From CAYSQW01 sp964433135 (GTDB taxonomy: Bacteria > Acidobacteriota > Aminicenantia > Aminicenantales > Aminicenantaceae): a DNA stretch of 43,244 nt. Of this stretch, positions 39,680-43,244 are shown one piece after another. Location: the NCBI GenBank assembly GCA_964433135.1, contig CAYSQW010000027.1, forward strand, positions 1 to 43,244. Reading direction: 5' to 3'. The translations under genes were made by a program, and so were the position numbers. The notes under the pieces were generated by a model. The model made no database searches, was not told the DNA's origin, and was given only the letters and a program-made list of their open reading frames with translations. Position 1 is the first letter of the stretch; each line of letters begins with the position of its first letter.

Positions 39680-39716
39680 GGGCCCGGATGATCTGAGCGT
39701 ACGGATATCCGGGCCC
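39680..39716 (+). promoter_or_regulatory. strong hairpin between dnaK and dnaJ
   Basis: GGGCCCGGAT (39680-39689) pairs perfectly with ATCCGGGCCC (39707-39716) across a 17-nt loop. No T-tract follows, so it is not a simple terminator. It may stabilise the upstream dnaK message, be a processing site, or lower dnaJ expression relative to dnaK. Confidence 0.6.
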
Positions 39717-39739
39717 CGGCAATTTAGCAAAAAGGCGGG

Positions 39740-40846
39740 ATGATGTCGCAAGATTACTATAAGGTCCTGGGGGTTGATAAAAAAGCTCAGGCAGCCGATA
39801 TCAAGAAAGCATATCGCAAACTGGCGCGAAAATATCATCCGGATCTTAATCCCGGGGACAAGCAGGCGGAAACCCGATTCAAGGAGATCCAGGAAGCCTA
39901 TGCGGTGCTCAATGACCCGAAGAAAAGGGAACAGTACGATCAATTCGGTTTCGTCGGAAGTCCTCCTCCGGGCAGCGGGCCGCAGGCACAGGGCTTCGGT
40001 GGTTTCGAGGGATTTAATTTTTCCGATCTCGGATCGTCATCTTTCAGGGATTTTTTCGGGGATATGTTTGGAGCCAGCCGGGCTCAAAAGCCGAGATCGA
40101 AGCGCGGCGACGATCTTCACTACAGCATGCGCGTCGGTTTCAAGGATGCCATCGAGGGCATAAAGACCAGGATCCAACTCACCCGCTTGGTCCCCTGCAG
40201 TTCCTGCCAGGGACATGGATATATTCAGAGCAGCGGGCAGCAGGCTTGTCCCTATTGCGGGGGGAGGGGACAAACAGAGCGTCAGATCGGCGCCATGAAA
40301 TTCGCTTCTCCCTGTGGAGCTTGCGGTGGAAGCGGGGTGACGCGCGGCAAAGAGTGCGGTGCTTGCCGGGGTCAGGGCGTTGTTCCAAAAACCGAGCATA
40401 TCAATGTAAAGATCCCGGGGGGGGTAAACACCGGATCCAAGGTGAGGATCGCCGGTAAGGGCAATGCAGGCCCTCACGGTACGGCACCGGGAGATCTTTT
40501 TATCTCGATTGAAGTGGAAAAACATTCGTTGTTCCGCCGGGAAGGACGAAACATCTATCTTGCGGTTCCGATAACCGTACCTGAGGCGACGCTGGGAGCG
40601 AAGATCGAAGTCCCGACTCTGCAGGGCACGACCATGATCCGCATACCCCCCGGCACAAAGTCCGGACAAAAATTTCGGCTCCGAGGCAAAGGAGCGCCGG
40701 TGCCGGGAAAGAGAGTATACGGAGATCAGTTCGTGGAGGTGACGATCGTCCCTCCCCCATTCGACGACCAGAGGATTCGCAAGTTGATGGAAGAGCTGAA
40801 AAAAATCGCCCCCGAGAATCCCCGAGAGAATATCGAGGTTTCGTGA
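39740..40846 (+). CDS. dnaJ: co-chaperone DnaJ (Hsp40)
   Basis: 368 aa. The J domain (about 5-70) has YYKVLGVDKKAQAADIKKAY and the HPD motif in KYHPDLNPGD. A Gly/Phe-rich stretch follows (about 75-115). Then come four zinc-finger CxxCxGxG repeats (CSSCQGHG, CPYCGGRG, CGACGGSG, CGACRGQG; about 153-215) and the C-terminal beta domains. It stimulates DnaK ATPase and delivers substrates. The ATG at 39740 or 39743 may be used (both after AAGGCGGG). It ends 1 nt before hspR. Confidence 0.97.
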   Translation: MMSQDYYKVLGVDKKAQAADIKKAYRKLARKYHPDLNPGDKQAETRFKEIQEAYAVLNDPKKREQYDQFGFVGSPPPGSGPQAQGFGGFEGFNFSDLGSSSFRDFFGDMFGASRAQKPRSKRGDDLHYSMRVGFKDAIEGIKTRIQLTRLVPCSSCQGHGYIQSSGQQACPYCGGRGQTERQIGAMKFASPCGACGGSGVTRGKECGACRGQGVVPKTEHINVKIPGGVNTGSKVRIAGKGNAGPHGTAPGDLFISIEVEKHSLFRREGRNIYLAVPITVPEATLGAKIEVPTLQGTTMIRIPPGTKSGQKFRLRGKGAPVPGKRVYGDQFVEVTIVPPPFDDQRIRKLMEELKKIAPENPRENIEVS

Positions 40847-40847
40847 G

Positions 40848-41252
40848 ATGAAAAGCAAAAAAGGCATGAAAAACTTTCACCATATCTCCAATGTGGCCCG
40901 TATGCACAACATCCATCCCCAAACGCTGCGTCTGTATGAACGGGAGGGTCTGCTCAAACCTTCGCGCAGCGAAGGCAACACAAGGCTGTATTCGGATGAA
41001 GATCTTAAACAACTGGAGGTCATCCTGAGTTTGACGCGCGATCTGGGGGTCAACTTAGCCGGGGTGGAGGTGATCCTTAACATGCGTGAGAAGATGGAAA
41101 GGATCGAAGCGGAAGTGAACGATTTTTTGGAGTATGTACGCAGTAAGTTTTTTGAAGGGCGGGAAGAGGAATTCGAACGGACAAGGCAGGGCCTTGTCCA
41201 CTTGCGGCCGGCCAAGATCGTAAAAATAGAGGTTTCAAAAACGGAAAAATAA
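40848..41252 (+). CDS. hspR: MerR-family heat-shock repressor HspR
   Basis: 134 aa. An N-terminal MerR-type winged helix has HHISNVARMHNIHPQTLRLY, EREGLLKPSRSEGNTRLYS and EDLKQLEVILSLTRDLGVNL (about 10-75), followed by a coiled coil. The placement directly after dnaJ and the sequence NIHPQTLRLYEREGLLKP are characteristic of HspR. It represses the dnaK operon together with DnaK as co-repressor in actinobacteria and related systems. No cysteine metal ligands of metal-sensing MerR proteins are seen. A HAIR-like site lies in the dnaK promoter. Confidence 0.88.
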   Translation: MKSKKGMKNFHHISNVARMHNIHPQTLRLYEREGLLKPSRSEGNTRLYSDEDLKQLEVILSLTRDLGVNLAGVEVILNMREKMERIEAEVNDFLEYVRSKFFEGREEEFERTRQGLVHLRPAKIVKIEVSKTEK

Positions 41253-41253
41253 A

Positions 41254-42099
41254 ATGCATGATTTTCGGGATTCTCTGGATGCCAAGAATCTAAAGGTATA
41301 CTTCAACCAGATTTCCAAGTATCCTCTGCTTGAGCCCGAGCAGGAGAAAGAGTTGGGGAGACGGATCCAGGCAGGTGACAAGGAAGCCCTCAAGAAGCTC
41401 ACGGAATCCAACCTTCGTTTCGTGGTATCTTATGTGAAAAAATATCGAGGCATCGGCCTCGGTATGCTTGATCTCATCAACGAGGGCAACCTGGGACTTC
41501 TGGAGGCGGCGCGACGATTCGATCCCGATAAAAACGTCAAGTTCATATCCTATGCCGTTTGGTGGATCAGGCAGGCGATCATCCATGCCTTGACGCGAAA
41601 CGCTAGGATTTACCATATCCCCCAGAAATTGTCCGACCAGATTTCGGAGATGAAGAGGATTAAATCGCAGCTGAAAAAGGAACTGGGGAGAGAACCCAAC
41701 CGGGATGAGGTCGCGGAAAGAATGAACATATCACCCGGTAACGTGGAGGACATGGAGATGTTCGGGGGAAAAGATATTTCCCTCAGTGATAAATATTTCG
41801 ATGAAGATATGGAAGTGGGGGACAAGATAAAGGATAATTTGTCGCCGTCGGTGGAGTACATGATCATCAAGAGTTCGATCCAGCAGCAGTTAAGAAAAAT
41901 CCTGGATGAGTTGGATGAAAAGGAGGCGGTTGTGTTAAAATTGCGTTTCGGCCTGGATGATGGCAGAGCCAAAACCCTCCAGGAAATCGGCGACAAACTG
42001 CAGCTGACCCGTGAGCGCATCCGGCAGATCGAAAAAAAAGCGAAGCGAAAATTGGCGCAATCACAGACAGTCCAACAACTTCGAGGGTACCTGAACTGA
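41254..42099 (+). CDS. sigma-70 family RNA polymerase sigma factor (RpoD-like, without region 1.1)
   Basis: 281 aa. Region 1.2 (about 11-45; LKVYFNQISKYPLLEPEQE), region 2 (LRFVVSYVKKYRGIGLGMLD, EGNLGLLEAARRFDP, NVKFISYAVWWIRQAI), region 3 (ELGREPNRDEVAERMNIS) and region 4 (LQEIGDKLQLTRERIRQIEK) are all present. The lack of region 1.1 and the small size mark a group 2/3 factor, in the size range of RpoH. Location after hspR suggests a stress role, but the sequence is close to primary factors and it may be the lineage's RpoD-type factor. It starts 1 nt after hspR and its stop overlaps the next ATG by 1 nt. Confidence 0.93.
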   Translation: MHDFRDSLDAKNLKVYFNQISKYPLLEPEQEKELGRRIQAGDKEALKKLTESNLRFVVSYVKKYRGIGLGMLDLINEGNLGLLEAARRFDPDKNVKFISYAVWWIRQAIIHALTRNARIYHIPQKLSDQISEMKRIKSQLKKELGREPNRDEVAERMNISPGNVEDMEMFGGKDISLSDKYFDEDMEVGDKIKDNLSPSVEYMIIKSSIQQQLRKILDELDEKEAVVLKLRFGLDDGRAKTLQEIGDKLQLTRERIRQIEKKAKRKLAQSQTVQQLRGYLN

Positions 42100-42848
42100 T
42101 GGCGAATAAAGAGTGTCCGGAATGTCGGGGAACCGGCTGGGTTCTCGAAAACAACGATGGCCGTGACGTGGCACGGAGATGCCGGTGTTACTTCCAAAGG
42201 CGGCATGTCGATCTGTTCCATAAGGCCAATATCCCCGATCGGTACGTCGATAAAACTTTCGCTAATTTCGAAACCGCACATGATGATTCCCAGCGGGACG
42301 CCTTTAAGATCGCCCGGAAATTCGTGGAGCACTATCCTCTAAACGACGTCGGACTTCTCTTCCAAGGACCATGCGGTGTGGGAAAGACTCATTTGGCCGT
42401 AGCGGTGATCAACGAATTGATCCGCACAAAAAATGTATTCGGATACTTCTGTGATTTCCGCGGTTTGATACGGAGCATACAGGGATCTTTTCAAGCGGAT
42501 TCCACGCAAACGGAAAGCGCTATCCTGACGCCGATTTTTAACGCCGACGTGCTTGTTTTGGATGAACTGGGAGCCAAACGCACCTCCTCCTGGGTAGAGG
42601 AAACGATTTTCTATATAATCAACCAGCGCTACAACAACCGCAAGCTGACCATCTTTACGTCCAATTATCTCGACAGTGGTGAAGAATACGAAGATACGCG
42701 TGATTCCCATTTCAAAAAAAGCGACGATGCCCTGGTCGATCGTATCGGAGTGCGTCTGCGCTCCCGCATTTATGAGATGTGCAAGATCGTTAACTTGGAT
42801 GGTGATGATTACCGCCGTAAGATAAAGCAGGCGGGGTACCGGTTCTAG
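42099..42848 (+). CDS. DnaC/DnaI-like AAA+ ATPase with zinc knuckle
   Basis: 249 aa. An N-terminal Cys cluster (CPEC, then CRC, about 6-30) is followed by an IstB/DnaC-type AAA+ domain. Walker A is GPCGVGKTHLAVA (about 87-99), Walker B is VLVLDELGAKR (about 149-159), sensor I is in LTIFTSNYLDS and DALVDRIGVRLRSRIYEM gives the Arg finger region. The family loads the replicative helicase; a transposase helper (IstB) is the alternative, but no transposase is adjacent. The overlap with the sigma-factor stop codon (TGATG) places it in the dnaK operon. Confidence 0.87.
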   Translation: MANKECPECRGTGWVLENNDGRDVARRCRCYFQRRHVDLFHKANIPDRYVDKTFANFETAHDDSQRDAFKIARKFVEHYPLNDVGLLFQGPCGVGKTHLAVAVINELIRTKNVFGYFCDFRGLIRSIQGSFQADSTQTESAILTPIFNADVLVLDELGAKRTSSWVEETIFYIINQRYNNRKLTIFTSNYLDSGEEYEDTRDSHFKKSDDALVDRIGVRLRSRIYEMCKIVNLDGDDYRRKIKQAGYRF

Positions 42849-42893
42849 AAAAGAAGGATCGTTTTCCGGCTTGAAGATTAAATGGAATTTTGA

Positions 42894-42922
42894 TTGCCAT
42901 TCCCGTGATTTTCTGCTAAATT
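42894..42922 (+). promoter_or_regulatory. promoter of tRNA-Asn
   Basis: TTGCCA (42894-42899), 17-nt spacer, TAAATT (42917-42922), with the start expected about 7 nt before the mature tRNA 5' end. The -10 overlaps the stop codon region of the convergent recombinase reading frame. Confidence 0.5.
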
Positions 42923-43244
42923 AATTTAACTCTGCTCCTCGGTAGCTCAATCGGCAGAGCGGGTGGCTGTTAACCACTAGGTTGGGGGTTCGAGTCCCTC
43001 CCGAGGAGCCAATTTGTAACATGGGAAGAACTTCGCTTTTTGCGGTTCTGCCTTTGTTGTTTATAATAGGGATGTTATAGAAAACTTCCGCTTCCGGGTG
43101 GTTAACAACAATCCGCTCGATAAATGAACGGAGGAAGGACTTTTGCTCAACGATTGAGCCTTTGCTCAAAAGGTCGGCGAGGTCTTGAACGTACGCTTTC
43201 AAGCTCATTGCTTTAAACGGCGGGACTGTCAGAAAAACGGTGTA
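42921..43244 (-). CDS. C-terminal part of a large serine recombinase (runs off right edge)
   Basis: 107 codons from the right edge to the TAA at 42921-42923; the frame is open at the edge. The sequence LSKGSIVEQKSFLRSFIERI, VNHPEAEVFYNIPI and IGSSGGTRTPNLVVNSHP matches the C-terminal end of large serine recombinases/resolvases. The last 25 or so residues (TRTPNLVVNSHPLCRLSYRG) are translated antisense through tRNA-Asn. Such read-through tails arise when an element integrates at a tRNA gene. The ATG at 43208 is internal, not the start. The catalytic Ser domain lies outside the window, so intactness cannot be judged. Confidence 0.82.
   Translation of the reverse strand, partial: YTVFLTVPPFKAMSLKAYVQDLADLLSKGSIVEQKSFLRSFIERIVVNHPEAEVFYNIPIINNKGRTAKSEVLPMLQIGSSGGTRTPNLVVNSHPLCRLSYRGAELN
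42936..43011 (+). tRNA. tRNA-Asn(GUU)
   Basis: 76 nt. The acceptor stem TCCTCGG pairs with CCGAGGA (43001-43007), followed by G and an encoded CCA. The D arm (GCTC/GAGC), an anticodon stem with loop CTGTTAA giving anticodon GUU (42969-42971), and a T arm (GGGGGTTCGAGTCCCTC region) all fold. The gene is embedded antisense within the 3' end of a serine recombinase reading frame, so its 3' half is a likely integration site. Confidence 0.96.

Noticed and set aside
42099..42848. IstB transposition helper of an IS21 element
   Set aside because: No istA or inverted repeats are adjacent; the gene overlaps a sigma factor and has a DnaI-like Cys cluster.
42849..42893. Terminator at the end of the dnaK operon
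   Set aside because: No stable stem with a T-tract could be found before the tRNA promoter.
1..43244. CRISPR array
   Set aside because: No regularly spaced repeats and no cas-like genes were found.

Overview
The window looks like a bacterial chromosome segment of moderate GC content with dense coding, short operons and mostly good Shine-Dalgarno sites. Several genes point to an anaerobic, non-model Gram-negative lineage: a reductive-dehalogenase-like Fe-S protein, a corrinoid protein, a stand-alone IMP cyclohydrolase beside a separate AICAR formyltransferase, an ATP/ADP translocase, an outer-membrane barrel, RlpA, and a dnaK-dnaJ-hspR operon. An Acidobacteriota/Aminicenantes-like origin is my best guess, by inference only. 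No CRISPR array, prophage block or complete IS element was seen.

Left part (1-6185): a cut-off STAS anti-anti-sigma gene, then the most unusual block. It holds an exported PPP-type metallophosphatase overlapping an exported kinase-like gene, a ~680 bp repeat-bearing gap, an ATP/ADP translocase (Tlc family), and two more exported kinase-like paralogues. The paralogues carry PI3K/HipA-type DRHxxN and IDHS motifs in graded states of preservation. I propose an extracytoplasmic phosphorylation/dephosphorylation module with its own nucleotide exchanger.

6202-9373: an RsbW-like kinase, then metK-ahcY (methyl cycle). 9394-16711 (minus strand): an operon-like run asnS-rimO-pgpA-cinA-thpR-plsY-gpsA-TPR lipoprotein with several 4-nt ATGA overlaps, joining tRNA charging, ribosome modification and phospholipid synthesis. 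16797-18055: corrinoid protein and DUF4416. 18108-22606 (minus): M20 peptidase, class V aminotransferase, serA and cysteine desulfurase. 22758-30319 (plus): OM barrel, membrane-anchored reductive-dehalogenase homologue, kynureninase-like enzyme, exported GH63/GH37-like glycosidase, and a receiver-PP2C phosphatase overlapping an RsbW-like kinase. With the STAS gene and the 6.2 kb kinase these supply all part types of a partner-switching circuit.

30366-34087 (minus): ubiE-like methyltransferase, MFS transporter, RlpA, LOG-family protein. 34241-37532 (plus): PurO-type IMP cyclohydrolase, AICAR formyltransferase, malic enzyme and a clear terminator. 37623-42848: consensus promoter, then dnaK-dnaJ-hspR-sigma factor-DnaC-like ATPase. 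The right edge has tRNA-Asn(GUU). The C-terminus of a large serine recombinase reads antisense through that tRNA, so an integrated element probably continues beyond the window.

A recurring regulatory theme is that several genes without a Shine-Dalgarno have a sigma-70-type promoter ending only 8-13 nt before the ATG (asnS, rimO, the OM barrel, the glycosidase, ubiE), as expected for leaderless mRNAs.
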